Source: an uncultured Bacteroidales bacterium (GTDB lineage: Bacteria > Bacteroidota > Bacteroidia > Bacteroidales > UBA932). Taken from it: a stretch of DNA of 64,000 nucleotides. Each line of letters begins with the position of its first letter. Position 1 is the stretch's first letter. The position numbers and the translations under genes are program-made. Below, piece after piece: positions 51,251 to 59,276 of this stretch. Where the stretch lies: the NCBI GenBank assembly GCA_905233345.1, contig CAJODQ010000002.1, positions 1-64,000 of the forward strand. The letters run 5' to 3'. The notes beneath the pieces were generated by a model. The model worked only from the letters and a program-made list of their open reading frames with translations. It was not told the origin of the DNA and did no database searches.

Positions 51251-51931
51251 ATGAAAGCAACAACATTCTTCACTTTCGCCCTTCTGGGGGCGCTGATGCT
51301 GGCGGGATGCCAGAAAAAAGAAACGCACGTGGTGATGGAGACCACCATGGGGACGATCGAACTGAAACTCTACGATGAGACGCCGCTGCACCGCGACAAT
51401 TTCGTGCAGTTGGTGCAGGAGAACGCCTTCGACTCGCTGCTCTTCCACCGCGTGATTCGGGACTTCATGATCCAAGGCGGCGACCCTGACTCGAAGCATG
51501 CGGCTCCGGGGGCGTTACTGGGCGAGGGCGACAGGCCTTATACCCTACCTGCGGAGTTCCGGCTGGAGCAGGGCATCTACCACCGCCGCGGCGTCATTGC
51601 TTCTGCCCGTGAGGGTGATGACGTCAATCCAGAACAGCGCAGTTCGGCCATGCAGTTCTACATCGTCTGGGGCAAGATCTTCAACGACGAGGGGTTGGAT
51701 AAGGTCCAGGAGCGCCTGGACCAGCGCACAGGCGGCCGCGTCCGGCTTACGCCTGAGATGCGAGAAGTCTACAAGACGGTCGGCGGCACGCCCCATCTGG
51801 ACGGCCAGTACACTGTCTGGGGCGAAGTGGTGGATGGCCTCGACGTTGTCGATGCCATCCAGCGCGTCCCCACCGACGCCAACGACCGTCCTATCGAAGA
51901 CGTCCGTATCCTCCGCACCTATCTGAAATGA
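51251..51931 (+). CDS. Peptidyl-prolyl cis-trans isomerase lipoprotein (cyclophilin type), second copy
   Basis: 226 aa from ATG 51251. Lipobox LMLAGC (Cys20). Cyclophilin domain with FHRVIRDFMIQGGDP and MQFYIVWG, and the C-terminal GEVVDGLDVVDAIQRV; a charged insert of about 40 residues (KVQERLDQRTGGRVRLTPEMRE) separates the halves, absent in the paralogue at 23820. A TATATTTG -7 lies at 51236-51243, seven bases before the ATG. It probably assists envelope protein folding. Confidence 0.92.
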   Translation: MKATTFFTFALLGALMLAGCQKKETHVVMETTMGTIELKLYDETPLHRDNFVQLVQENAFDSLLFHRVIRDFMIQGGDPDSKHAAPGALLGEGDRPYTLPAEFRLEQGIYHRRGVIASAREGDDVNPEQRSSAMQFYIVWGKIFNDEGLDKVQERLDQRTGGRVRLTPEMREVYKTVGGTPHLDGQYTVWGEVVDGLDVVDAIQRVPTDANDRPIEDVRILRTYLK

Positions 51932-51960
51932 CCGAGAAAAGATTCGGTCAGCGAAGATAA

Positions 51961-54057
51961 TTATTTCAGGCCGCGGTTCTCCAGCAGGCCGTCAACGCTC
52001 GGCTGGCGGCCACGGAAGTTCTGATACATCACCATGCCCTTGTCGATGCCGCCCGGCGTCAGCACATATTTGCGGAAGCGCTGTGCCACGTCCTGATTGA
52101 AGATGTCACCCGTCTCCTTGAAGGCCTGGAAAGCGTCGCAGTCAAGCACCTCGGCCCAGATATAGCTGTAGTAACCGGCGCTGTAGCCGCCACCGATCGA
52201 GTGGCTGAAGTTCGTCACGCTGTAGCGGGGCAGGATCTGCTTGGGGATGCCGCGCTCCGCCAGTTTCTTCGACTGGAAAGCCATTACGTCCAAGTCCGCC
52301 GGCACCTCCTGCAGCACATGCAGGTCCATATCCACATAAGAGGCGGCGAGATACTCGACCGTAGCAAAGCCCTGACCGTACTTGTCGCTCGCCTGAATCT
52401 TGTCGATCAGTTCCTGCGGCATCGGTTCGCCCGTCTGGTAGTGCTTCGCATAGACGCGCAGCACTTCGGGTTCGAAGGCCCAGTGCTCGTTGATCTGGGA
52501 AGGCAGTTCCACGAAGTCGCGCTCGGTGCCCGAGACGCCGCTGTAGTGGACGTTGCGGAAGAAGGAGTGGAGAGCGTGGCCGAACTCGTGGAACATGGTC
52601 TCCACATTGTCGAGGCTCTGGAGCGCGGGCTTGTCACCGGAGGGCAGGGTCATGTTGCAGACGTTGGTCACAATGGGCTGCACGCGCTGCGCACCATCGT
52701 AAGTCTGACCGCGGAAGCCTCCGCACCAGGCACCGGCGCCCTTGCCGTCGCGCGGGAAGTAGTCGCTGTAGAAGATAGCGATCACGTTGCCGTCGCGGTC
52801 GATGACGTCCCACGATTTGGCCGTCGGCTCATAGGCCGGATAGTCTTCGGTGCGTTCGTTGAACGACAGGCCGTAAAGTTTGTTGGCCACATAGAAGATG
52901 CCCTGCTGCACCTGATTGATTTCCAGATACTCGGACACTTTTTCCTCATCGATGTCGAATTTGGCTTTCTTGGCTTTGTCGAGGTAGTACATGTAATCCC
53001 AGGGCTGGGGCTCGCCTTTCACGCGGTCCTTCTTCATCATGGCCTTGATATCCGCGATCTCCTCATTGGCTTTCTTCACGGCCGGGGCCCAAATCTGGTC
53101 GAGCAAGGCGTAGACATTGGCGGCATTCTCGGCCATGCGATCCTTGAGCGACATGGCAGCGTAGTCGGTGTAGCCCATGATCTGCGCGCGTTTCAGGCGC
53201 AGCGCGATGATGCGGGCAGCGATGGCCTTGTTGTCGTACTCGTCGTTGTGGTTGCAACGGTTGTTGTACATCTCGTAGACCTGTTTGCGCAGGTTGCGGT
53301 TCTTGCAGTATTGCAGCACGGGGTTGCAGCTGGGACGCTGCATGTTGAAGGCATACTTGCCTTTCTGGCCGATGCGCTCGGCAAGGGCAGCGGCGCGGTC
53401 GATGTTGTCCTGCGGCAGGCCTTCGAGCTCTTTCACGTTGTCGACTATCACATAGGTGTTGTTGGTGTCGTGCAGCAGGTTCTGGCTGAACTGCAGCTGC
53501 AGGGTCGAGAGCTCGAGGTTGATCTTGGCAATCTCCGCGCGCTTGGCGTCGTCGAGCAGGGCACCGCCGTTGACATAGCCGTCATAGACCTTCTGCAGCA
53601 GGCGCTTCTGCTCCTTGTTCAGGTTGTATTTTTCCTGGTGTTCGTAGACATATTTCACCTTCTCGAACAATTTCTTGTTCATCCGGATCTCGTTGCTGTG
53701 TGCAGCAGTGATGGGGTTCATCTCGCGGGCGAAGGCCTGAAGTTCGGGCGTGGAACTGGCGCTGTTGAGCGATCCCCACACGGAACGGACCTTGCCGAGC
53801 AGCTTTCCGCTCTGGTCGAGAGCGACAATCACGTTCTCGAAGCTGGGCTCCTCGGGGTTATCCACGATGGCCTGGATTTCAGCCTTTTCGGCCTCCATGC
53901 CCTTGAGCATGCCTTCGCGGTAATGGTCGATGGTGAAGACCTCGAACGGCGGGATCTCATACGGGGTCTTGTACCGTTTCTGCAGGAAGGGGTTCTGCGC
54001 ATCGGCGGGGCTCCAGACGGCCGCGATGAGCGCTACGATCAGGATCAGTTTTTTCAT
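51961..54057 (-). CDS. Secreted M3-family metallopeptidase (Dcp-like)
   Basis: 698 aa from ATG 54057 with signal peptide MKKLILIVALIAAVWSPADAQ. Zinc motif HEFGHALHSFF in the expected C-terminal third. It resembles the cytoplasmic paralogue at 39673-41715 throughout (GGYSAGYYSYIWAEVLDCDAF versus [21 protein letters not shown]). Likely releases dipeptides from periplasmic peptides. A TACCTTTG -7 element is at 54087-54094 (minus). GAGAAAAGATTCGGTC-type hairpin after the cyclophilin gene (about 51930-51949) separates the two convergent genes. Confidence 0.94.
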   Translation of the reverse strand: MKKLILIVALIAAVWSPADAQNPFLQKRYKTPYEIPPFEVFTIDHYREGMLKGMEAEKAEIQAIVDNPEEPSFENVIVALDQSGKLLGKVRSVWGSLNSASSTPELQAFAREMNPITAAHSNEIRMNKKLFEKVKYVYEHQEKYNLNKEQKRLLQKVYDGYVNGGALLDDAKRAEIAKINLELSTLQLQFSQNLLHDTNNTYVIVDNVKELEGLPQDNIDRAAALAERIGQKGKYAFNMQRPSCNPVLQYCKNRNLRKQVYEMYNNRCNHNDEYDNKAIAARIIALRLKRAQIMGYTDYAAMSLKDRMAENAANVYALLDQIWAPAVKKANEEIADIKAMMKKDRVKGEPQPWDYMYYLDKAKKAKFDIDEEKVSEYLEINQVQQGIFYVANKLYGLSFNERTEDYPAYEPTAKSWDVIDRDGNVIAIFYSDYFPRDGKGAGAWCGGFRGQTYDGAQRVQPIVTNVCNMTLPSGDKPALQSLDNVETMFHEFGHALHSFFRNVHYSGVSGTERDFVELPSQINEHWAFEPEVLRVYAKHYQTGEPMPQELIDKIQASDKYGQGFATVEYLAASYVDMDLHVLQEVPADLDVMAFQSKKLAERGIPKQILPRYSVTNFSHSIGGGYSAGYYSYIWAEVLDCDAFQAFKETGDIFNQDVAQRFRKYVLTPGGIDKGMVMYQNFRGRQPSVDGLLENRGLK

Positions 54058-54161
54058 ATTGAATGCTTTTTGGGATTGTCTTCCTACAAAGGTAGCAAGA
54101 AGAATCGGTTTTTCCGATGGCCCGGACACTTTTGACGGATAATTGCTACATTTGTGCTATT

Positions 54162-54611
54162 ATGACACTCGAACAACAGATCCAGGAAGACATCAAAGCC
54201 GCAATGAAGGCCAAGGATGCCGTGGCGATGGCTGCCGTGCGCGCCATCAAGAATGAAATACTCCTCTTCAAGACCGCCGAGGGCAGCGCGAAGGACGTCA
54301 CGGACGCCGACGTGCTGAAGATGACCCAGAAGCTCATCAAGCAGCGCAAGGAGACCGCACAGATCTACGTCGACAACGGGCGGCAGGAACTGGCCGACAA
54401 TGAACTGGCCGAAGCCGCCGTGATGGAGCGCTACCTCCCGAAGCAGCTCTCGCCCGAAGAACTGGAAGCCAAGATCAAGGAGATCATCTCCGAGACCGGC
54501 GCCACGTCCATCAAGGATATGGGCAAGGTGATGGGCATCGCCTCCAAGCGTCTGGCCGGCCTGGCCGACGGCCGTGCCATCTCCACCGCCGTCAAGGCAC
54601 AACTCAGCTAA
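54162..54611 (+). CDS. GatB/YqeY domain protein
   Basis: 149 aa from ATG 54162. A short helical protein matching YqeY (AMKAKDAVAMAAVRAIKNEILLFK, AEAAVMERYLPKQLS, IKDMGKVMGIASKRL). It shares the tRNA-binding helical domain of GatB, and a role in tRNA metabolism is suspected. TACATTTG at 54147-54154 is a -7 element seven bases before the ATG. The GH3 gene follows after 1 base. Confidence 0.93.
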   Translation: MTLEQQIQEDIKAAMKAKDAVAMAAVRAIKNEILLFKTAEGSAKDVTDADVLKMTQKLIKQRKETAQIYVDNGRQELADNELAEAAVMERYLPKQLSPEELEAKIKEIISETGATSIKDMGKVMGIASKRLAGLADGRAISTAVKAQLS

Positions 54612-54612
54612 G

Positions 54613-55899
54613 ATGCGATACCTTACCCTGCTGCTGGCCGGCGCCCTTCTGCTGGGCGCGTGCGGCCGCCCGTCCGATCCCCAGGCCGAGGCGCGCCACC
54701 AGGCGCAGGTCGATTCGCTGATGCAGCGACTTTCCGTCCGCGAGAAGGTCGCCCAATTGTTCGTCATCGAAATCAGCCGGGAGCCAAGCGAAGAGACCCT
54801 TGCCCGGCAGGATTCCCTCGTGCGCGAATACGGCGTCGGCAACCTGATCATCATGCGCGGACCCATCGGTCCCTTCATTGAACGGACCAACCACCTGCAG
54901 TCGCTCGCGAAGATTCCGCTGCTGGTCGCCACCGATGCCGAATGGGGTGCCGCCATGCGCTTCGCCGAGTATCTCCCCTATCCGCGCCAGCGCATCCTCG
55001 GCCGGCTAGAAGGCCGCCAGGCCCCGCGCCTGCTCTACCAAATGGGCCGCAACGTCGGTCGGGAACTCCGCGATCTGGGCATCTACGTCAACTATGCTCC
55101 CGTGGCCGACGCCTGCCCCGATCCTTACGATGCCTCCGATGGCCAGCGCTCTTTCGGCAGCGACCCCGAAATGGTAAGTGCGTATACCTCCGCTTATATG
55201 CAGGGCATGCAGGACGAAGGCATCTTTGCCTGCGCCAAGCACTATCCCGGCCATGGCTGCACCACCGTCGATTCGCATTTCGAAATGCCGGTCGTGCTCT
55301 ACAGCCGCGATACGCTCGAAAGCATCGCGTTTGCGCCGTTCCAGACCTTGTTCGACAACGGCATCGCCATGGTCATGGTGGCCCACATGAGCATCCCGGC
55401 CATCGATTCCACGGGCGTACCGATGTCCATCTCAGCGCCCTGCATGAAAGGGTTGCTGCGCGAAGAACAGGGATTCAAGGGCGTCGTCATTACTGATGCC
55501 GTGGGGATGCAGGGTGTGGCCGCCGGCCGCAGCCCGCTCGAAGTCAACACGGCTGTCTATCGCGCCGGCAGCGACATGATCCTCATGCCCAACGATGTCA
55601 AGCTGTCAATCGACGCCATCGCCGACTCTGTGGAGACCGGCGCCTGGCCGCTCGCGGAACTCAACGCCAAGGTCCGCAAGGTGTTGGAACTGAAAGCCCG
55701 CGCCGGTTTCTTCGACGCAGGCTTTGATCCACAGGTCCGCGATCTCGACCGCAAGATCGCCGAAGCCCGCCACCGCGACTCCACGCTGCAGGTACGCATC
55801 GACCGCGCCCTGAAACGTTCCTCCAAGCCCTACATTGAACCCATCGGCGGCGACCGCACGCTGGTACTGGACAAGGGCGGCGCGCTGGCACCCAAATAG
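54613..55899 (+). CDS. GH3-family beta-N-acetylhexosaminidase-like lipoprotein (NagZ type)
   Basis: 428 aa. Lipobox LLGAC (Cys17). The GH3 N-terminal TIM barrel contains CAKHYPGHGCTTVDSHFEMP, the KH(F/Y)PGHG...DSH signature with the His-Asp dyad of NagZ enzymes; the nucleophile Asp is expected in VVITDAVGMQGV. No second GH3 domain follows. Likely acts on GlcNAc-containing muropeptides or glycans in the periplasm, but substrate is inferred. It begins 1 base after the yqeY-type gene and ends before a strong terminator. Confidence 0.9.
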   Translation: MRYLTLLLAGALLLGACGRPSDPQAEARHQAQVDSLMQRLSVREKVAQLFVIEISREPSEETLARQDSLVREYGVGNLIIMRGPIGPFIERTNHLQSLAKIPLLVATDAEWGAAMRFAEYLPYPRQRILGRLEGRQAPRLLYQMGRNVGRELRDLGIYVNYAPVADACPDPYDASDGQRSFGSDPEMVSAYTSAYMQGMQDEGIFACAKHYPGHGCTTVDSHFEMPVVLYSRDTLESIAFAPFQTLFDNGIAMVMVAHMSIPAIDSTGVPMSISAPCMKGLLREEQGFKGVVITDAVGMQGVAAGRSPLEVNTAVYRAGSDMILMPNDVKLSIDAIADSVETGAWPLAELNAKVRKVLELKARAGFFDAGFDPQVRDLDRKIAEARHRDSTLQVRIDRALKRSSKPYIEPIGGDRTLVLDKGGALAPK

Positions 55900-55920
55900 C
55901 TATATCACAGCTTTTTAACA

Positions 55921-55955
55921 AAAATCGATTGCGCAAAAATACGCAATCGATTTTT
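55921..55955 (+). terminator. Bidirectional terminator between GH3 and permease genes
   Basis: 13-bp perfect stem AAAATCGATTGCG/CGCAATCGATTTT (55921-55933 and 55942-55954), loop CAAAAATA, with T-run on both strands. A second weak hairpin GGCTG/CAGCC is at 55962-55976. Confidence 0.88.
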
Positions 55956-55992
55956 AGTATCTGGCTGACTTTCAGCCGTATATCTGCCAGCC

Positions 55993-57243
55993 TTATTTGT
56001 TCTTCTGCACGGCCTGACCGATCAGGAAGCAGACGGCGGCGACGACCATGCCGTTGATGGCGGGGAAGCCCCACTTCACGAGGTTGGCGACCACGGCGCC
56101 GATGACGACACCCGCGATGGCGAACCAGTCGACCTTCTTCACGGGAACGGTGTCGTCCAGATAGGCCTTGCGGTTCATGAAGTAGTGGAGGATCAGGATG
56201 ATACCTACCGGCGGCAGGGTGCAGTTGAGCACGTTGAGCCAGCCGCAGAAGTTCCAGTAGAGCCATACGGCGGCGAGGGTGCCGATGATACCGGAGATGA
56301 TGACCATGGTCTTCTTGGACAGGCCGGTGATGTTGGAGAGGCCCAGACCGCCCGTATAGAGGGCGTTGTCGTTGGTGGTCCAAATGTTGAGGCCGAGCAC
56401 CAGCACGGCGAGGTAGAAGAGGTTGAGGTTGAGCATCACCTCGAAGATGTCGTTGCCACCGGCGTAGATGCTGGAGACGGCACCGAAGAGGAACATCAGC
56501 GAGTTGCCGATGAAGAAGGCGAAGACCGTGGTCCACAGGCCCACGCGCGCGCTCTTGGCGAAACGCGTGAAGTTGGGTGTCGCCGTACCGCCCGAGACGA
56601 AACTGCCGATGACCAGGCCGGCGCCGGCGATGACTCCCAAGTTCTTGGTGCCCTGTGCGAACTGCTCGATCAGGCCCATGTCGCCCTTGTTGACAGCCAT
56701 GATCATGGCCACCGTGCCGAGGATGGCGACGGCCGGGACGGCGATGTAACTGATGATGGTCAGGCTCGTGATGCCGAAATAGGCGCTGGCCGTCATCAGG
56801 ATACCGGCGACGATCACCAGCACGTAACCCTGCCAGGGCATGTAGTCAGGCGTTACTTCAAGGCCCATCATTTCCTTGGCCACCGGGATGGCGAACATGG
56901 CCAGGCCCACGCCGAACCAGCCGATCTGCGTGAAGCTGATCATCGCGCTGGGCAGGTAGCTGCCCTTGGTGCCGAAGCTGCGGCGGGCGAGCATGTCGAG
57001 CGAGAGGCCGCTCTCAGCGCCAATGTATCCCAGGGATCCGGTGTAGGCAGCGAGGATGAGGCCACCCAGCAGGAGGGCCGCCAGGAAACCCCACCAGTCG
57101 AGGCCGTTGGCCAGTTGCTGGCCTACCCACATGCTGGCAGAGAAGAAGGTGAAGCCCAGCATCACCATGAACATACTCAGGTTCGATTTCCGGCCGGCGC
57201 GGTCCACCGCGCGATCGGTGTAGTCAACATCAGTCTTTTTCAT
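55993..57243 (-). CDS. Cytosine permease-like NCS1 transporter
   Basis: 416 aa, about 12 transmembrane segments. The N-terminal LGFTFFSASMWVGQQLANGLDWWGF and the FTQIGWFGVGLAMFA region fit CodB-type nucleobase permeases. It probably imports cytosine or a related base by cation symport; the substrate is inferred. ATG 57243 lies inside the end of the phosphoribosyltransferase gene (14-base overlap), so the two are coupled. Confidence 0.88.
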   Translation of the reverse strand: MKKTDVDYTDRAVDRAGRKSNLSMFMVMLGFTFFSASMWVGQQLANGLDWWGFLAALLLGGLILAAYTGSLGYIGAESGLSLDMLARRSFGTKGSYLPSAMISFTQIGWFGVGLAMFAIPVAKEMMGLEVTPDYMPWQGYVLVIVAGILMTASAYFGITSLTIISYIAVPAVAILGTVAMIMAVNKGDMGLIEQFAQGTKNLGVIAGAGLVIGSFVSGGTATPNFTRFAKSARVGLWTTVFAFFIGNSLMFLFGAVSSIYAGGNDIFEVMLNLNLFYLAVLVLGLNIWTTNDNALYTGGLGLSNITGLSKKTMVIISGIIGTLAAVWLYWNFCGWLNVLNCTLPPVGIILILHYFMNRKAYLDDTVPVKKVDWFAIAGVVIGAVVANLVKWGFPAINGMVVAAVCFLIGQAVQKNK

Positions 57244-58312
57244 ATTGTTGTTTGAGATTATTGATCGATGCAATACGGCGGGTGGCTACGGCGCGCAGGT
57301 CGACCTCGCGCTGCAGGAGCGTCTGCTCATCGGCCCAGAGGGAACCGAGGTCTTCCAGGCCGCGCAGGTGGGTGACGTCAAGCCACTCTTCAAATTCGAT
57401 GGGACCGGCGTAGCCGAGTTTCTCTTCGAGCAGGGCCCGCACGTCGATGCGCGCGGCATGCTCGCGGATGCCTTCCCAGTATTCGAGCACTTCCGCGAAG
57501 TGTTCGCGCAGGTTGTAGCGACGGGCACCGCCGTCGTAGATGATGCATTTCTCAAGCAGGGCGTCCGGCCGGTCGACGATGAAACGCCGGAACTCGGGCG
57601 TCACCACGCCGCCTTTCCAGCCGAAGTCGATGTCGGGCACATTGATGCCGCTCACGCCCTTGTCTTCATAGACGGTGAAAGCGCCTTCGAAGAAGAAGCA
57701 GTCGATGCCTTCGAAGCCGGCGAAAAGGCTCCGGAGCCGGTCGGAGAGCGCTTCCATCTGGGGGAGGGCCCGCGTTCCGCCGATCGTGAAAAAGATCACG
57801 CGACGGACGCTACCACCCGCGCGCAGGAACTTCTGCATGAGGTGCTCGAAGCAGTGGCGGAAGGTGTCGCCCGTGGCCAGGATGTCGCCGATGGCCAGCA
57901 CACGGCCACGGCTCGGACTGATTTTGTCGTATTTAATCTCCAGGCCCTTGATCACATGGTCCTCGATCACGCGCTCGCACGAGACGAAGTGCATGTCACG
58001 CACCCGCATCCCACAGCGGGACGCCGCCTCTTCCAGCGGGTAGTTGAGGCCGCCGCGGAGGATGGTGAAAATATCGAGATCGCCGCCCAGGCCATTGTCA
58101 ATCAAATGGTGAAGGGCGGCGACAGTTTCCTCAAGGAGAGCGGAATAGCAGGGGAAGCCGACGACTTCCGGCGCGGAGAGCAACTCGCGACTGCCAGGGC
58201 CACTCAGCAGATAATATCGATTGTGCAACTGGGATCCCCGCAGTTCGTATATGCTCGTGTCTCCCATCAGGCCTGCAGGGTGCAAGCTTGTGCCATCTAT
58301 CAGTGTGATCAT
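57230..58312 (-). CDS. Uncharacterised phosphoribosyltransferase-fold protein
   Basis: 360 aa. A PRPP-binding loop VLAIGDILATGDT is at 138-150, with FTILRGGLNYP at 82-92 as another PRTase-type segment. The C-terminal half (about 205-360) is helical and unlike the salvage enzymes I know. It is not Upp (present at 32715) and is not close to known Apt or Hpt. The permease coupled behind it suggests a base-salvage role: import, then phosphoribosylation. A TACCTTTG -7 lies at 58342-58349 (minus). Confidence 0.7.
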   Translation of the reverse strand: MITLIDGTSLHPAGLMGDTSIYELRGSQLHNRYYLLSGPGSRELLSAPEVVGFPCYSALLEETVAALHHLIDNGLGGDLDIFTILRGGLNYPLEEAASRCGMRVRDMHFVSCERVIEDHVIKGLEIKYDKISPSRGRVLAIGDILATGDTFRHCFEHLMQKFLRAGGSVRRVIFFTIGGTRALPQMEALSDRLRSLFAGFEGIDCFFFEGAFTVYEDKGVSGINVPDIDFGWKGGVVTPEFRRFIVDRPDALLEKCIIYDGGARRYNLREHFAEVLEYWEGIREHAARIDVRALLEEKLGYAGPIEFEEWLDVTHLRGLEDLGSLWADEQTLLQREVDLRAVATRRIASINNLKQQYEKD

Positions 58313-58379
58313 TGAAATCCCGATTAGATTAAACCGGGGTACAAAGGTAAGGATTTTTTTCCGGTCGCCAAGATTTTTT

Positions 58380-58856
58380 TTATTTTCTCAGCAGGCAAGT
58401 TGCCTGCGCGGCGATGCCCTCTTCGCGGCCGACAAATCCCAAATGCTCTGTGGTCGTGGCTTTTACTGAGACGGCGTCGAGCGAAAGCCCGAGCACCTCG
58501 GCCAAGGTCTGGCGCATCAGCGGGACATAGGGCGCAATCTTGGGTTTCTGGGCCAAAAGCGTGTTGTCGACGTTGACGATTTCCCAGCCGGCGGCACGGA
58601 TCATCGCCGCCACGCGCGCCAATAAAATTTTGCTGTCGATGCCCTTGTAGTCGTCCGATGTGTCAGGGAAGTGCTGCCCGATGTCGCCCAGCGCAAGGGC
58701 GCCCAGCAGTGCGTCGCAAAGTGCGTGGATGAGCACATCGCCGTCGGAATGGGCTACGCAGCCCTTCGTGTGGGGAATCTTGACTCCGCCCAGCACCAGC
58801 GGAAGGCCCTCGGCCAGCTGATGTACGTCGTATCCATTGCCTACCCGGAAATCCAT
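58380..58856 (-). CDS. ispF: 2-C-methyl-D-erythritol 2,4-cyclodiphosphate synthase
   Basis: 158 aa from ATG 58856. Zinc-ligand motif GYDVHQL, the SDGDVLIHALCDALLGA signature and KATTTEHLGFVGR are all there. It forms MEcPP in the MEP isoprenoid pathway (dxr at 27923). TATCTTTG -7 at 58879-58886 (minus). Divergent from the small membrane-protein gene at 58908. Confidence 0.97.
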   Translation of the reverse strand: MDFRVGNGYDVHQLAEGLPLVLGGVKIPHTKGCVAHSDGDVLIHALCDALLGALALGDIGQHFPDTSDDYKGIDSKILLARVAAMIRAAGWEIVNVDNTLLAQKPKIAPYVPLMRQTLAEVLGLSLDAVSVKATTTEHLGFVGREEGIAAQATCLLRK

Positions 58857-58895
58857 AGCTGAAGCTCCTTTGTTTTCGCAAAGATAAAAAATCAT

Positions 58896-58903
58896 TATCT
58901 TTG
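58896..58903 (+). promoter_or_regulatory. -7 element four bases before a start codon
   Basis: TATCTTTG, TACC, ATG (58908). Nearly back-to-back with the ispF -7 element (58879-58886). Predicts a leaderless or near-leaderless transcript for the gene at 58908. Confidence 0.5.
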
Positions 58904-58907
58904 TACC

Positions 58908-59276
58908 ATGGCTTTTGGATTTAAATTCTGGCATATTCCCGAGCACCGGGTGTTCCACTACGAACCGCGCTACTACGACGAACGCAAGGAGCGCCTGGAA
59001 GAGATGTACAAGAAATACGGCAAGACCATGCCGAGCGAGGACATCGACGAGATGGCCCGCAAAGAGGGGCTGATTCAGGAGGAAAAACGCTACATTCCGG
59101 GCATGCACATCCGCGGCTCGTTCCGCGCGACCTACGAGGAGAAACGCCTATCGAAGGAGAAGGAGAACTCCCCGATGAGCATGGTCAAGAAACTGATCCT
59201 CGCGCTGACGCTGATCGCCATCGCAGCCGCCGCCTATTATCTGTCGAAAGGCTTCGTCCTTCTTTTGGTGCAATAG
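58908..59276 (+). CDS. Small membrane protein encoded before mutL
   Basis: 122 aa. Soluble charged N-terminal part (about 1-90, FKFWHIPEHRVFHYEPRYYD at the start), then one C-terminal transmembrane helix (about 94-120). Aromatic/charged N-terminus and position directly before mutL recur in Bacteroidales, in my recollection, but no function is known. mutL starts at the base after its stop. Confidence 0.75.
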   Translation: MAFGFKFWHIPEHRVFHYEPRYYDERKERLEEMYKKYGKTMPSEDIDEMARKEGLIQEEKRYIPGMHIRGSFRATYEEKRLSKEKENSPMSMVKKLILALTLIAIAAAAYYLSKGFVLLLVQ

